The position numbers and the translations under genes were made by a program. A DNA stretch of 64,000 nucleotides from Candidatus Dormiibacter sp. GTDB lineage: Bacteria > Chloroflexota > Dormibacteria > UBA8260. The stretch is from NCBI GenBank assembly GCA_025450495.1, contig JANWHI010000070.1, forward strand, positions 1-64,000, written 5' to 3'. The notes beneath the pieces are model-generated. The model was not told the origin of the DNA. It saw only the letters and a program-made list of their open reading frames with translations, and did not search any database. Positions 9,200 through 18,929 of this stretch are shown piece after piece. The stretch's first letter is position 1, and each line of letters begins with the position of its first letter.

Positions 9200-9571
9200 C
9201 TAATTCGGCTGAAGCACGGATAGCACGTTGCCCGCGGGGTCGGTGAACCAGGCGATCAACGGACCTCCGGCCCGGTGGATGCCCTTCTCATCCTGCTCGA
9301 AACCGTCGTACCTCTCGAACTGAACGCCCCGGCTGGTCAGCTCCGCGACCGCCTTGTCGATGTCGTCGACGGGGAAGTTGAGGATCGTGTAGGTCGCCGG
9401 CATGTGGTTCGGCTTTGGGTAGACAATCACGTCGCGGTCGTCGGCGAGGTGCAGCGTCAACAGACCGTTCGCTTCCGATGTTTTCAAGCCGAGCGTCTCG
9501 CCGTAGAACTCACGCGCCCTGGGCACGTCATTCACGGAGAAACTGCTGAAGGCCTTGGTGTCGGCGAACAT
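9200..9571 (-). CDS. VOC (glyoxalase/dioxygenase-fold) family protein
   Basis: 123 residues of one VOC module ([65 protein letters not shown]). The activity is not predictable. The start at 9571 has a ribosome binding site of the AGGAGGGA type. A GATGAGT-N16-GTC promoter lies about 90 bases upstream, so this gene probably belongs to the regulon of the ECF sigma factor encoded at 4128-5126. Confidence 0.88.
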   Translation of the reverse strand: MFADTKAFSSFSVNDVPRAREFYGETLGLKTSEANGLLTLHLADDRDVIVYPKPNHMPATYTILNFPVDDIDKAVAELTSRGVQFERYDGFEQDEKGIHRAGGPLIAWFTDPAGNVLSVLQPN

Positions 9572-9661
9572 ATGTGTCCCTCCTTGTCAAGTCATGCGGA
9601 TCTGGGGCGGAGTGGATCCGATTCCAGGGTCGCAACCCTCCATCGCGAGCACACCCTCTCT

Positions 9662-9687
9662 GACGATGCACGGCCCCCGGACTCATC
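9662..9687 (-). promoter_or_regulatory. ECF-type promoter of the VOC gene
   Basis: Minus strand: GATGAGT at 9687-9681, 16 bases, GTC at 9664-9662 inside TCGTCA. The -35 region is half of the perfect palindrome TCATCGG-T-CCGATGA (9683-9697). The opposite arm (GATGATT) has no GTC 16 bases on, so it is probably not a promoter. Confidence 0.55.
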
Positions 9688-9697
9688 GGTCCGATGA

Positions 9698-9885
9698 TTC
9701 ACTCCCAGCGCTGCGGCGATCTCGCGGTTGGTGTACCCGTGGACGTTCGATCGCATGGAACCGACGTCACCTCAGCTGACCGGGTCGAGCGGGCCTCGCT
9801 GGCCATCCTGCTGCTCGCAGCGCCCCCCAGTGCCTTTCCCACCTCTGTATCATTTCATGATAGGAAGGGCATCAGGAGGTTCGGG
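9698..9885. other. Intergenic region upstream of the secreted hydrolase
   Basis: With the ECF promoter it makes up a 314-base gene-free stretch (9572-9885). It contains a perfect 6-3-6 inverted repeat, TATCAT-TTC-ATGATA, at 9848-9862 and a strong Shine-Dalgarno AGGAGG at 9874-9879. The frame that reads through it from 9694 has no family similarity before the signal peptide at 9886. Confidence 0.6.
9848..9862. promoter_or_regulatory. Inverted repeat before the secreted hydrolase gene
   Basis: TATCATTTCATGATA is an exact 6-3-6 palindrome placed 11 bases before AGGAGG. It is AT-rich in a very GC-rich setting, as expected for a repressor site or a short RNA hairpin in the leader. Confidence 0.4.
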
Positions 9886-12132
9886 ATGGGGCGACGAAAC
9901 GCGCTCATGGTGGCTGCGCTCATTGGTCTGTCGATACCCGCCGCCCTGCCTGTGTCTGCGGCACGGCAGGTTGCGGTGGTGCGCGGAGCCCACTACGGCT
10001 CACGCATCTTCCCCGACAACGCATTCAGCGTCGCCGACAGCAACCAGAAAACTGGTCGCCGGGTCAACCTCCGTGTTGGTGTCGACTACCCGGCCGTCAA
10101 CGGCGTGGTCCAGCCCGGTTGCACCAGCGCGGACTACTCGATCTGCGATGGCTTTGCTGAGCTGAACAAGCTCGACGGCTTCGATCTGCAACCACGCGTC
10201 ACGGTGCCATTCACCGGTGCCGTCAACCTGGCGTCGGTGAACGACCGCGACATCTTCATCAGCGACGACGCCGGCACCTTCGTCAGCGGCCTGCGCCAGC
10301 TCACATTCGACCCCGGTACCAACACGCTGGCCGGCATCAGTGACCGTTTCCTTCGTGAGGGCACGTCGTATCGAATCCATATCACCGGCGGCATCCTTGA
10401 CGGTGCGGGGAATCCCGTCAACGCCTGCCACGGCGCGTGCGTGGTGCGGTTCACCACCCGGACGGCCAGTGGTGAGCTGGTCCGCATCCGTCAGTCGATG
10501 GACCTTCCGCTCGCCGACCCGAGCAATGCCTACGTTCTCGCGGGCTTCCCGCGCGCCACCACGTCGACGGCCGGCCGCAAGCTGAGCTTCACCCAGGCCG
10601 GCAGCAACGACGTCTTCCTCGCTGCCAGCGTCGCGCCGTCGGTGGCCAACCCGCTCAACGGCATTGAACGAACCGACCAGGTGAAGGCGGACCCCCGTGC
10701 CCCCGGCGCCTTCCAATCAAGCGCCGTGCCCAACCTGATCGCACCGGGATCGGCCGGTTACTACGCGTTCGGCAGCTTCCTGTCACCGCGCTATCAGTAC
10801 GCGTCGGCGTCAGCTCATCAGGACAACCCCTACGGCACCGGCGACGGTCGCACCGACGGCGAGATCCCACCCGTGTCCACCACCCAGACGCCCAAGCCCT
10901 TCGCCGCCGATCGGCTCGGCGCCATCGTGGTGACGCCCAACCCGGAAGTGTTCGCGCCACCCTGGCCGGCGGCGATCTATGGACCGGGATTCACCCGCAG
11001 CAAGTACGACCTGTTGGTCACTGCCGATTACAACGCCTCCGAAGGCATCGTGACGCTGGCGACGGACCCTTCTGGCCACGGGTTCGGCCCACTGAGCACA
11101 ACGACGGTGACCAGCAACAACCAGCCCACCACGTTCCTCAGCTATGGACGCGGTCGCGACCTCGACGGCGACGGCCTCATCGGCAGCGGCCTCAACGATG
11201 GGGTTGGGCCGACTGGTCACTTCCACCCCGGCGGCAGCGAGTTGCCCTCGCGCAAGCCGCTGGATGGACTCGAGTCGGGACTCGTGCAGACCACGGTCGA
11301 CAACATGGCGCTCGGCCGCGCGCTGACGGCCGGCCTCGACATACCCGGGGTGGGCAGCAACCTCGTCAACACCTCGCGGATCATGTATTACGGGCTCAGC
11401 TTCGGCGGGATCTACGGGACCATGTTGATGGGCACCGACCCGCTCTTCCACCAGGGTCTGCTCAACGTGGCCGGTGGTCCGGTCGTCGACATCGCGCGGC
11501 TGTCCAGCTTCCGCGGTGACCTGGCCGCGCAGCTGGGCCGCTCGCGGCCGAGCTACCTCAACGGCGGTCCGGGCAACAACGGCTTCACCGAGGACCTGCC
11601 GCTGCGCAACGATCCATCGGTGGTCATCACTCATCCCGGAGCAGCCGCTCTGCAGGAGCTGTTCGGCAACTCCAACTGGTACGACCGCACCGGCAGCCCC
11701 GAGACATTTGCGCCGCGCATCCGTCTGCGACCCGATACCACGTGGGCGTCGAATCCCAAGAACGTTGCATTTCAGACCGCGTACGGCGACGGCACGACCA
11801 CGGATCCGACCGCGGCCACGCTGTACCGCGCCGGGGAGCTGTTCGACCGCGTCGTCTTCTACCGCAACGACAAGACGCCGACCTATGCGTCAGATCCGCA
11901 CGGCTGGCTGGCCGATCCCACCCTGGCCGGGCGAACGTCGGGAGAGCAGCAGCTCGCCGCCTTCCTGCTGACCGGGCAGCTGATCAACACCAATCCCGCC
12001 TGGCTCGAGGTGCCGATCGCCAACCCCAACAACCTCGAATGCCTCCACTACCCCGATCCGCAGACGGGCCAGCCTCAGACGCGCCAGCCCTACCCGGCGA
12101 GCGGCGACTGTCCGCCGCCCGCCTCGGGCTGA
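9886..12132 (+). CDS. Secreted alpha/beta-hydrolase-like protein
   Basis: 748 residues starting at ATG 9886, six bases after AGGAGG. The Sec signal peptide is MGRRNALMVAALIGLSIPAALPVSA. An Ig-like module follows (about 80-180: VTVPFTGAVNLASVNDRDIF; LREGTSYRIHITGGILD). The middle has a nucleophile elbow (YYGLSFGGIYGT, GxSxG). Several short Asp/Gly-rich loops (DLDGDGLIGSGLNDG) could bind calcium. It is probably an extracellular esterase, lipase or peptidase; the substrate is unknown. It has no operon partners. Confidence 0.75.
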   Translation: MGRRNALMVAALIGLSIPAALPVSAARQVAVVRGAHYGSRIFPDNAFSVADSNQKTGRRVNLRVGVDYPAVNGVVQPGCTSADYSICDGFAELNKLDGFDLQPRVTVPFTGAVNLASVNDRDIFISDDAGTFVSGLRQLTFDPGTNTLAGISDRFLREGTSYRIHITGGILDGAGNPVNACHGACVVRFTTRTASGELVRIRQSMDLPLADPSNAYVLAGFPRATTSTAGRKLSFTQAGSNDVFLAASVAPSVANPLNGIERTDQVKADPRAPGAFQSSAVPNLIAPGSAGYYAFGSFLSPRYQYASASAHQDNPYGTGDGRTDGEIPPVSTTQTPKPFAADRLGAIVVTPNPEVFAPPWPAAIYGPGFTRSKYDLLVTADYNASEGIVTLATDPSGHGFGPLSTTTVTSNNQPTTFLSYGRGRDLDGDGLIGSGLNDGVGPTGHFHPGGSELPSRKPLDGLESGLVQTTVDNMALGRALTAGLDIPGVGSNLVNTSRIMYYGLSFGGIYGTMLMGTDPLFHQGLLNVAGGPVVDIARLSSFRGDLAAQLGRSRPSYLNGGPGNNGFTEDLPLRNDPSVVITHPGAAALQELFGNSNWYDRTGSPETFAPRIRLRPDTTWASNPKNVAFQTAYGDGTTTDPTAATLYRAGELFDRVVFYRNDKTPTYASDPHGWLADPTLAGRTSGEQQLAAFLLTGQLINTNPAWLEVPIANPNNLECLHYPDPQTGQPQTRQPYPASGDCPPPASG

Positions 12133-12145
12133 ACCGCGAGCCTAC

Positions 12146-13513
12146 CTAGGCCGTTCCGACGGCCACCTTGGGCAGTTCAGCCAGCGCCGAATCGAGCCGG
12201 GCCTGGGGAAGCTCCACGTCCTCCAGCGTGCCGGCGAAATAGGCGTCGTAGGCGCCGAGGTCGAAGTGACCGTGGCCGGACAGGTTGAACAGGATGACCC
12301 GCGAATCCCCGGCCTCCCGCGCGGCCGCGGCCTCCTCGGCGACTGCGCGCAGTGCGTGCGAGGGCTCGGGTGCGGGCAGGATGCCCTCGGCGCGGGCAAA
12401 ACGCACCGCTTCAGCGAAGCACTCGTTCTGCATGTAGGCGCGGGCCTCGATGTCGCCGTGCTTGACGAGCAGGCACAGCGACGGCGCGTCACCGTGGTAG
12501 CGAAGCCCGCCGGCGTGAATCGTGTCGGGGATGAAGTTGTGGCCCAGCGTGTACATCGGCACCACCGGGCCCATGCCCGCGGTGTCGCCGAAATCGTACG
12601 CGTAGATTCCCCGCGTCAACGTTGGACACGCGGCCGGCTCCGCGGCGATGAAACGAGTCTTGGTCGTGCCCGCCAGCCGGTCGGCGAGAAACGGGTAGGC
12701 GAGGCCGGCGAAGTTGGAGCCCCCGCCCACACAGCCGATGACGACGTCGGGATACGCATCCGCCATCTCCATCTGCCTCTTGGCCTCGAGGCCGACCACG
12801 GTCTGATGGAGAAGCACGTGGTTGACCACGGATCCCAGCGAGTAGTGGCTGTCGTCCCGCGTCGCGGCGTCCTCGACGGCCTCGGAGATGGCGATCCCCA
12901 GGCTGCCCGGCGATTCCGGCTCCTGCGCGAGGACGCTGCGGCCGAACTCAGTGCGGTCGGTCGGGGACGGCAGCACCGTTGCGCCCCAGGTCTCCATCAG
13001 GGCTCTCCGGTACGGCTTCTGCTGGAACGACACCTTGACCATGTACACCATCACCTCGAGGCCGAACAGGCCGCCGGCGAACGCCAGGGCCGATCCCCAT
13101 TGCCCGGCGCCGGTCTCGGTGGTGAGGCGCTTGATCCCCTCTTCGGCGTTGTAGTAGGCCTGAGGCACCGCGGTGTTGGGCTTGTGCGAGCCGGCCGGCG
13201 AGGTCCCCTCGTACTTGAAGAAGATGCGAGCCGGCGTGTCGAGCGCCTTCTCGAGCCGCTTGGCGCGGTATAGCGGCGTGGGCCTCCACATCTTGTAGAT
13301 GTCGCGGACCCGGTCGGGGATCTCGATCCACCGCTCCGTCGACACCTCCTGGCCGATGATGGCCATGGGGAAGATGGGGGTGAGATCCGGGGGCGTCAGC
13401 GGCTCGAGCGTGCGCGGGCTCAGGAACGGCCCAAGCGGTTCAGGCACGTCGGCGAGGATGTTGTACCAGCGCTCCGGAAGCTCGTCTTCGCTCAGCAGGA
13501 ACTTGGTGGGCAT
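12146..13513 (-). CDS. TrpB2-type tryptophan synthase beta-like PLP enzyme
   Basis: 455 residues of the TrpB2 (long beta-chain) family. The PLP lysine is K111 in [13 protein letters not shown], and the phosphate-binding Gly loop is [15 protein letters not shown] near residue 260. Classical TrpB condenses indole and serine; TrpB2 proteins often act without TrpA, and some use O-phosphoserine. No trpA or other trp gene is nearby. The ATG at 13513 has GGAGG seven bases upstream. It is transcribed alone, converging on the hydrolase gene. Confidence 0.93.
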   Translation of the reverse strand: MPTKFLLSEDELPERWYNILADVPEPLGPFLSPRTLEPLTPPDLTPIFPMAIIGQEVSTERWIEIPDRVRDIYKMWRPTPLYRAKRLEKALDTPARIFFKYEGTSPAGSHKPNTAVPQAYYNAEEGIKRLTTETGAGQWGSALAFAGGLFGLEVMVYMVKVSFQQKPYRRALMETWGATVLPSPTDRTEFGRSVLAQEPESPGSLGIAISEAVEDAATRDDSHYSLGSVVNHVLLHQTVVGLEAKRQMEMADAYPDVVIGCVGGGSNFAGLAYPFLADRLAGTTKTRFIAAEPAACPTLTRGIYAYDFGDTAGMGPVVPMYTLGHNFIPDTIHAGGLRYHGDAPSLCLLVKHGDIEARAYMQNECFAEAVRFARAEGILPAPEPSHALRAVAEEAAAAREAGDSRVILFNLSGHGHFDLGAYDAYFAGTLEDVELPQARLDSALAELPKVAVGTA

Positions 13514-13599
13514 CCCTGGTCCTCCGTGTCGCCGATCTCGCCGCTGAAGCGGAGCATACGCGTGGCCGCGGGGGCTCAGCGAGGTGCCATGCTCGGCGG

Positions 13600-13971
13600 G
13601 TGCCCTATCACGTGTCCGCGGACGAGTTCGAGCGCATCGCCGACGCCGCGCTCGAAAGCATCCCGGCGCCACTGCGCGCTCGCATGGATGCCGACAACCT
13701 CATCATCACGGTGCAGCCGGCGGCCACCGACTATGACCGCGACAACGACATCGACGAGCACGTCCTCGGCTTCTACGAAGGCGGCGAGGACTCGGTGTTC
13801 AGCGCGTACTCGTACCCCAAGCGAATCGTCCTGCTCCAGGGCCACATCGAGCATTGGTGCGACACGCAGGCGGAGCTGGTGGACCAGGTGCAGGACACTG
13901 TTCTGCACGAGGTCGCGCACTACTTCGGCATGGACCACGACGACATCGGCGAGACCCGGCTGCGACACTGA
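13600..13971 (+). CDS. Small metallopeptidase (Zincin_1 family)
   Basis: 123 residues of the minimal zincin family. The motif [13 protein letters not shown] starts at residue 103 and supplies the zinc ligands His103, His107 and a downstream His/Asp. The start is GTG 13600. Proteins of this family are predicted cytosolic zinc hydrolases of unknown substrate. It diverges from TrpB2 and precedes a promoter for the truncated permease. Confidence 0.88.
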   Translation: MPYHVSADEFERIADAALESIPAPLRARMDADNLIITVQPAATDYDRDNDIDEHVLGFYEGGEDSVFSAYSYPKRIVLLQGHIEHWCDTQAELVDQVQDTVLHEVAHYFGMDHDDIGETRLRH

Positions 13972-13992
13972 CCCTGAGCGCGCGCTTCAGGA

Positions 13993-14022
13993 TTGCCCAA
14001 GTTGGCCGATTGACGCTACAGT
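13993..14022 (+). promoter_or_regulatory. Sigma-70-type promoter before the truncated permease
   Basis: TTGCCC at 13993-13998, 18-base spacer, TACAGT at 14017-14022. A GGAGG follows at 14035-14039, so both promoter and ribosome binding site of the permease gene seem intact, although its first codons are missing. Confidence 0.4.
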
Positions 14023-14049
14023 GCCGCCCACGTCGGAGGTTGTTCCTAG

Positions 14050-15351
14050 GGCGGGGGGGCCATTGCCATCGGCGAGCTGGCCCGCCACATTCCCGCCGCC
14101 GGCAGCGTCGCGACCTACACCGCGCGGGGGCTTCACCCGGCGGTCGGTTTCCTGGTCGGCTGGGGATACCTGTTCATCGAGCTCCTGGTGCCTCCGCTGC
14201 TGTTCCTTCAGCTGGGCTTCACGGTCGCCGCCACGCTGAACTCGCAATGGCCGTCCATATCTCCCGACCTGTGGTGGCCCTGGGTCATCCTCGGTTCTCT
14301 CATCGTGCTCTTCGCCGGTTACCGCGGGATCAGGTTCTCGGCGAGGTTGGGGACTGTGCTGGGGACCTTCGAGATACTGGTCTTCGTGGTCCTCGCGTTC
14401 CTGTTCATCATCAATGCCGGGTCGCACAACGACCTCAGCGTGTTCGGCACCTCACACACTCCCGACGCGTACAAGGGGATCACCGGCGTCATCGCCGGGT
14501 CGATCTACACCGTCCTCGCCTTCGCAGGTTTCGAGGCGGCCGCGCCGCTCGCTGAGGAGACGGTCAACCCCAAGCGCAACATCCGCCTCGCGGTGGTCGG
14601 AGCCACCATCGGCATCGGCGTCATCTACATCTTCACCACGTACGCGGTGGACATCGCCTTCGGTCCCGGCAATTTCACCAACTTCGCGACGAACGCAGGA
14701 CCTGCCTCGTGGCAGGGCCTGGCCAAGGCCTCGTACGGCATCTTCTGGGTCTTCGTCTTCTTCGCGGTGGTGAACTCGACCATCGCCAACGCCAACGCCG
14801 GTTCCAACGTCTCCACCCGGATGGCATTTGCGCTCGGGCGCATCCGCCTGCTGCCTCACTTCCTCGCCACTCTCCATCCCCGCTACCGTTCGCCGTATGT
14901 GGCAGTCCTCATCCAGTGGGTTGTCGGCCTGGCGGCACCGCTCATCCTGGGGTTCGTCTACGGGCCGACCACCGCGTTCATCTTCGACGCGACGATCATC
15001 GTGCTGATCATCGTCGGGGTGTATATCCTGTGCGATCTGGCTTGCATCGGGTACTACCTCCGCCAGCGGCGTGAGGACTTCAACCCGTTGCTCCACGTGG
15101 TCGTGCCGATCCTCGGCGTCGCCGCGTTCGTGCCGGCGTTCTTCGCCGCCGCCGGTCTCCAGGTGTTCAGCTTCATCGCGCCGCTGACGTACCCCGCCTC
15201 AATCTCCGGCATCGTCGTGGGCGTGTGGCTGGTGATCGGTGTGCTCGTGCTTCTGTACTCGGCGACTCGACACCCCGCCCGGCTTGCCGAGATGTCGCGA
15301 GTGCACCTCGAGGCCGACCCGGTCGCCATCGAAGAGCCCGTGCGCGTGTGA
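14050..15351 (+). pseudogene. APC-family amino acid permease, 5'-truncated
   Basis: From 14059 the frame reads AIAIGELARHIPAAGSVATYTARG, which matches the APC region after transmembrane helix 2. The first roughly 60-70 residues (helices 1-2) are missing. A stop codon at 14047-14049 closes the frame, just before a G7 run. The first usable start inside is GTG 14188, which would remove still more of the conserved core. The rest (about ten helices, ending EEPVRV) is intact and overlaps the next gene by GTGA. A 5' deletion or an assembly collapse at the G run would explain this. Confidence 0.7.
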
Positions 15352-16370
15352 CCGATCCGCGCATCATCGCCTTCCAGCCTGAGGCGAGCCAGTTCGCGTG
15401 GACTTTCGGCGGGGCGGCACCGGTGATGCGGGTGCAGCCCGGCGCCGTCCTCGAGCTCTGGACGGAGGACTGCTTCGCCGGCCGGGTCCGTTCGCGCAAC
15501 GACCTCGTCTCGGTGGTGTGTGACTTTCCCTTCCTCAACCCGCAGACGGGTCCGTTCTACATCGAGGGCGCGCAGCCGGGAGACACTCTTGCGGTCCACT
15601 TCATCTCGATCGAGCCCAGCCGCGACTGGGCGGCGTCGACGACGGTGCCGCTTTTCGGTGCGCTCACCAGCACCCATCTGACCGCCACCTTGCAGCAGGC
15701 TCTGCCGGAGATCGTCTGGATATGGCAGCTCGACCGCGCCGCCCGGCTTTGTCACTTCGAGGCCGGCGAGAGCGATTTCACCGTCGACCTGCCGATGATG
15801 CCCATGCATGGAACGGTGGGAGTCGCTCCCGCCAACCTCGAGGTCAGGTCGGCGCTCGTTCCTGACGCCTATGGCGGCAACATGGACACTCCGGAGATGC
15901 AGGCCGGGGTCACCTGCTTTCTCGGCGTCAATGTCGAGGGGGCGCTGTTCTCGATCGGCGACGGCCACGCCCGCCAGGGCGAGGGCGAGACCTGCGGCGT
16001 GGCCATCGAGTGCGCCATGGACACCGTGGTCGCAATCGACCTCGTCAAGGGCTGTCACACTCCCTGGCCGCGCCTGGAGTCGGACACGCACATCATGTCG
16101 ACCGGGTCAGCGCGACCGCTGGAGGATGCGTTCCGCATCGCCCAGACCGACCTCATCAACTGGCTGGTATCCGATCACCAGCTTGCGGTCATGGATGCCT
16201 ACCAGCTGGTCAGCCAGGCGGTCGAGTCACCGCTGGCCAACGTCTGCGACATCAACTACACCTCGCTGGCCAAGATCCGCAAGGAATGGCTGCCACCGCG
16301 CCACGGCCCTCTCGCCGAGGTGCACCAGCGGCTGCGCGAGGTCGGCACGGGCTACCTGGCCGGGAGGTGA
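15348..16370 (+). CDS. Acetamidase/formamidase family protein
   Basis: 340 residues of the FmdA_AmdA family of zinc amidases that release ammonia from short amides. It shows LELWTEDCFAGRV, GPFYIEGAQPGDTLAVHF, MPMHGTVGVAP and CFLGVNVEGALFSIGDGHARQGEGETCGVAIECAM. The GTG at 15348 overlaps the permease stop (GTGA), so the two were one transcription unit. Many family members have no known substrate. Its 3' end overlaps the convergent aminotransferase gene by 19 bases. Confidence 0.9.
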   Translation: MTDPRIIAFQPEASQFAWTFGGAAPVMRVQPGAVLELWTEDCFAGRVRSRNDLVSVVCDFPFLNPQTGPFYIEGAQPGDTLAVHFISIEPSRDWAASTTVPLFGALTSTHLTATLQQALPEIVWIWQLDRAARLCHFEAGESDFTVDLPMMPMHGTVGVAPANLEVRSALVPDAYGGNMDTPEMQAGVTCFLGVNVEGALFSIGDGHARQGEGETCGVAIECAMDTVVAIDLVKGCHTPWPRLESDTHIMSTGSARPLEDAFRIAQTDLINWLVSDHQLAVMDAYQLVSQAVESPLANVCDINYTSLAKIRKEWLPPRHGPLAEVHQRLREVGTGYLAGR

Positions 16371-17659
16371 TCCGTCGCGTCGCGGAGCACCTCGTCGAGG
16401 ATTGCCACAGCCGACGCGAGCTGCTCCTGCTTGATCACCAGCGGCGGCTGGAGGCGCAGAACGTTGCCGAAGAACCCGCCGATGCCGATGATGAGACCGC
16501 GCTCGCGGCAGGCGGTTCGCACCCGGGTGGCGAGCGCTGCCGCGGGAGCCATCGTCTGCAGGTTGTCGACCAGCTCGACGCCAACCATCAGGCCCTTGCC
16601 GCGCACCTCGCCGATCGTCGGATGGCGTGTGGCCAGCTCCTCGAGCCTGCTGAGCAACCACTCGCCCAGGCGTGCGCTGTTCTCGCAGAGCCCTTCGTCT
16701 TCGATGACCCGCAGCGTGGCCAGTGCCGCGGCGCACGCCACCGGGTTGCCGCCGAACGTCGAGAGGTGCTCGCCGGGCTGAAACGAATCGGCGATCTCCG
16801 GCCGGGCGATGAACCCGCCGAGTGGGAATCCGCTGGCGATTCCCTTGGCCATGGTCATGATGTCGGGCTCCACCCCGAAGTGCTCAATCCCGAACATCCG
16901 GCCGGTACGACCGAATCCCGTCTGCACCTCATCGATGATCATCAGGATTCCGTGGCGGTCGAGGATCTCCTTGGCGCGAGCAAAGTATTCCGGGTGCGGC
17001 ACCACCATGCCCGCCTCACCGAGCACAGGCTCGGCGATGAAGGCCGCCACGTTGCCCGACGTCTGGTAGTTGATGACGTCCTCGAGGGCGTCAGCGCAAC
17101 GCAGGCTGCACAGTCCGTCGCAGATGCGACAGCGCGTCGGGTGCGGGGCCGGCGCGAAGGCGACGCCACCGAGGTAGGGGCCGCCGTGCTGCTTGCGCTT
17201 GCGGTTGCCGGTGACTGCCAGGGTCGCGTTGGTGCGGCCGTGGAAACCGGTCTCCAGGGCGATGAACTCGCTCCTCCCGGTGAAGGCCCGCGCCAGGCGC
17301 AGAGCGCCCTCGACCGCCTCGGCACCGCTGTTGGAGAAGAACGTCTTCTCCAGTCGGCCCGGGGTCACCTCGGCAAGGCGGGCTGCCAATTCCCCGACCA
17401 CGGGCACCTGGTAGAGGTAGGTGCCGCAGTGGATGAACCGCTCCATCTGCTCGTGCGCCGCCTCGACGACGCGGGGGTGGGAGTGCCCGGTGCTGACCAC
17501 CGCGATTCCCGCGAAGCAGTCGAGATAGCACCGTCCGTCGACGTCCCACAACTCGGCCCCGCTGCCGCGGGCGACGGTGATCGGCTCCACGCCGGCCACA
17601 GCGCTGAGGTTGACGTAGCGCAGGAAGTTCACGTCCGAGGTGGTTGTGATCGCCGTCAT
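16352..17659 (-). CDS. Class III aminotransferase (GABA/ornithine-type)
   Basis: 435 residues. The PLP lysine is near K272 (MTMAKGIASGFPLGG); other motifs are SNSGAEAVEGALRLARAFTGR, IIDEVQTGFGRTGRMF and HLSTFGGNPVACAAAL. It catalyses omega-amino to 2-oxo acid transamination; the substrate could be 4-aminobutyrate, alanine-glyoxylate type or another omega-amino acid. An insert with several cysteines (CRICDGLCSLRCAD) near residue 185 is typical of one subgroup. It starts at ATG 17659, divergent from pntAA. Confidence 0.9.
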   Translation of the reverse strand: MTAITTTSDVNFLRYVNLSAVAGVEPITVARGSGAELWDVDGRCYLDCFAGIAVVSTGHSHPRVVEAAHEQMERFIHCGTYLYQVPVVGELAARLAEVTPGRLEKTFFSNSGAEAVEGALRLARAFTGRSEFIALETGFHGRTNATLAVTGNRKRKQHGGPYLGGVAFAPAPHPTRCRICDGLCSLRCADALEDVINYQTSGNVAAFIAEPVLGEAGMVVPHPEYFARAKEILDRHGILMIIDEVQTGFGRTGRMFGIEHFGVEPDIMTMAKGIASGFPLGGFIARPEIADSFQPGEHLSTFGGNPVACAAALATLRVIEDEGLCENSARLGEWLLSRLEELATRHPTIGEVRGKGLMVGVELVDNLQTMAPAAALATRVRTACRERGLIIGIGGFFGNVLRLQPPLVIKQEQLASAVAILDEVLRDATDHLPAR

Positions 17660-17720
17660 CGGGCAGGGACGATACGCCGGTCGCCGCCGTCCCTGCGGGA
17701 ATTTCTCCGATACTGCGGGG

Positions 17721-18929
17721 GTGACAGGTGACGCGGACCCTCCGGAGAACACGGCATCGCCACCTGTCACGGTGGCGGTGCTCAAGGAGGCCGACCCCTC
17801 GGAGCGGCGCGTGGCCCTCGTCCCCGGCGATGTCGCGCGCCTGAGCGCAGCCGGGCTGCGCGTCGTGGTCGAGGAGACGGCCGGCGTCGCTGCCTGGTTC
17901 CCCGACGCCGACTACGCCAAGGCGGGTGCAGCGGTGGTCTCGCGGGCCGACCTGCTTGCTGACGCTGACGTGATCCTCATGGTTGGCACGGTTCCGCCGG
18001 ACGTGGTCGCGGCAGCGCACCAGGGACAGACCATGGTGGGGACTCTCCAGCCTCTCCTGGCCCCACAGCTCGCCGCGGAATTGGCCCAGCTCGGCGTCAC
18101 CGCGGTGAGCATGGACAGCCTGCCGCGCACCCTCAGCCGCGCGCAGTCGATGGACTCGCTGACCTCGCAGGCCAGCATCGCGGGCTACAAGGCCGCGTTG
18201 ATCGCGGCCAACGAGTTCGGCCGCTACGTGCCCATGCTCATGACCGCGGCGGGAACCACGCCGCCGGCGTCAGTTCTCGTGCTTGGCGTGGGCGTGGCCG
18301 GGCTGCAGGCGATCGGCACAGCGCGACGTCTCGGCGCGGTGGTCAGCGCCTATGACGTCCGCCCGGAGACGCGTGAGCAGGTGCTCTCGCTCGGCGCGCG
18401 GTTCGTCGATATGCGGTCGGTCGCAACGGCTGCCGGCGAGGGTGGCTACGCGCGTGCTCTCAGTGCCGAGGAGCAGCTGGCGCTCCAGACCGAGCTGGAC
18501 GGCCACATCGCCGCCCACGACATCGTGATCACCACCGCCCAGGTCCCGGGTCATCGCCCGCCGCGGCTGGTCAGCGCCGCGGCTGTCGCCCGGATGCGTC
18601 CCGGCTCGGTGATCGTGGACATGGCGGCGAGCGCGCTCGGTGGCAACGTCGAGCTGTCGCAGCCAGGGCGCACAACGGTCACCGCCAACGGCGTCACCAT
18701 CGTCGCTCCCGTCAACCTGCCGGCGACGATGGCCACCGGGGCGTCGATGGCGTACTCACACAACATCGTGCGACTGCTGCTCAGCATGGTGAAGGCCGGT
18801 CGGGTGGCCATCGAGCTCGAGGATGAGATCCAGTCTGCGGTGGTGATCACCCATGGGGGCCGGGTCGTCCAGGCGGCGGTCAGCGCGCTGCTCGCGACCC
18901 CGTCCGAGCCGGTGGCGACGCAGCGATGA
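17721..18929 (+). CDS. pntAA: NAD(P) transhydrogenase subunit alpha part 1
   Basis: 402 residues: NAD-binding domain I of proton-translocating transhydrogenase. It shows VLKEADPSERRVALVPGDVARL, RAQSMDSLTSQASIAGYKAAL and the Rossmann loop LVLGVGVAGLQAIGTARRLGAVVSAYDVR. The GTG at 17721 is preferred to the longer frame, which runs into the aminotransferase gene. It overlaps pntAB by ATGA. The three-gene split is the layout seen in Rhodospirillum and many Gram-positive bacteria. Confidence 0.95.
   Translation: MTGDADPPENTASPPVTVAVLKEADPSERRVALVPGDVARLSAAGLRVVVEETAGVAAWFPDADYAKAGAAVVSRADLLADADVILMVGTVPPDVVAAAHQGQTMVGTLQPLLAPQLAAELAQLGVTAVSMDSLPRTLSRAQSMDSLTSQASIAGYKAALIAANEFGRYVPMLMTAAGTTPPASVLVLGVGVAGLQAIGTARRLGAVVSAYDVRPETREQVLSLGARFVDMRSVATAAGEGGYARALSAEEQLALQTELDGHIAAHDIVITTAQVPGHRPPRLVSAAAVARMRPGSVIVDMAASALGGNVELSQPGRTTVTANGVTIVAPVNLPATMATGASMAYSHNIVRLLLSMVKAGRVAIELEDEIQSAVVITHGGRVVQAAVSALLATPSEPVATQR

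Noticed and set aside
9693..9718. Second, plus-strand arm (GATGATT) of the palindrome at the VOC promoter as an ECF promoter for the hydrolase
   Set aside because: No GTC occurs 16 bases downstream and the gene starts about 170 bases away.
16010..17731. A 573-codon open frame on the plus strand
   Set aside because: Antisense to the class III aminotransferase; no recognisable domain.
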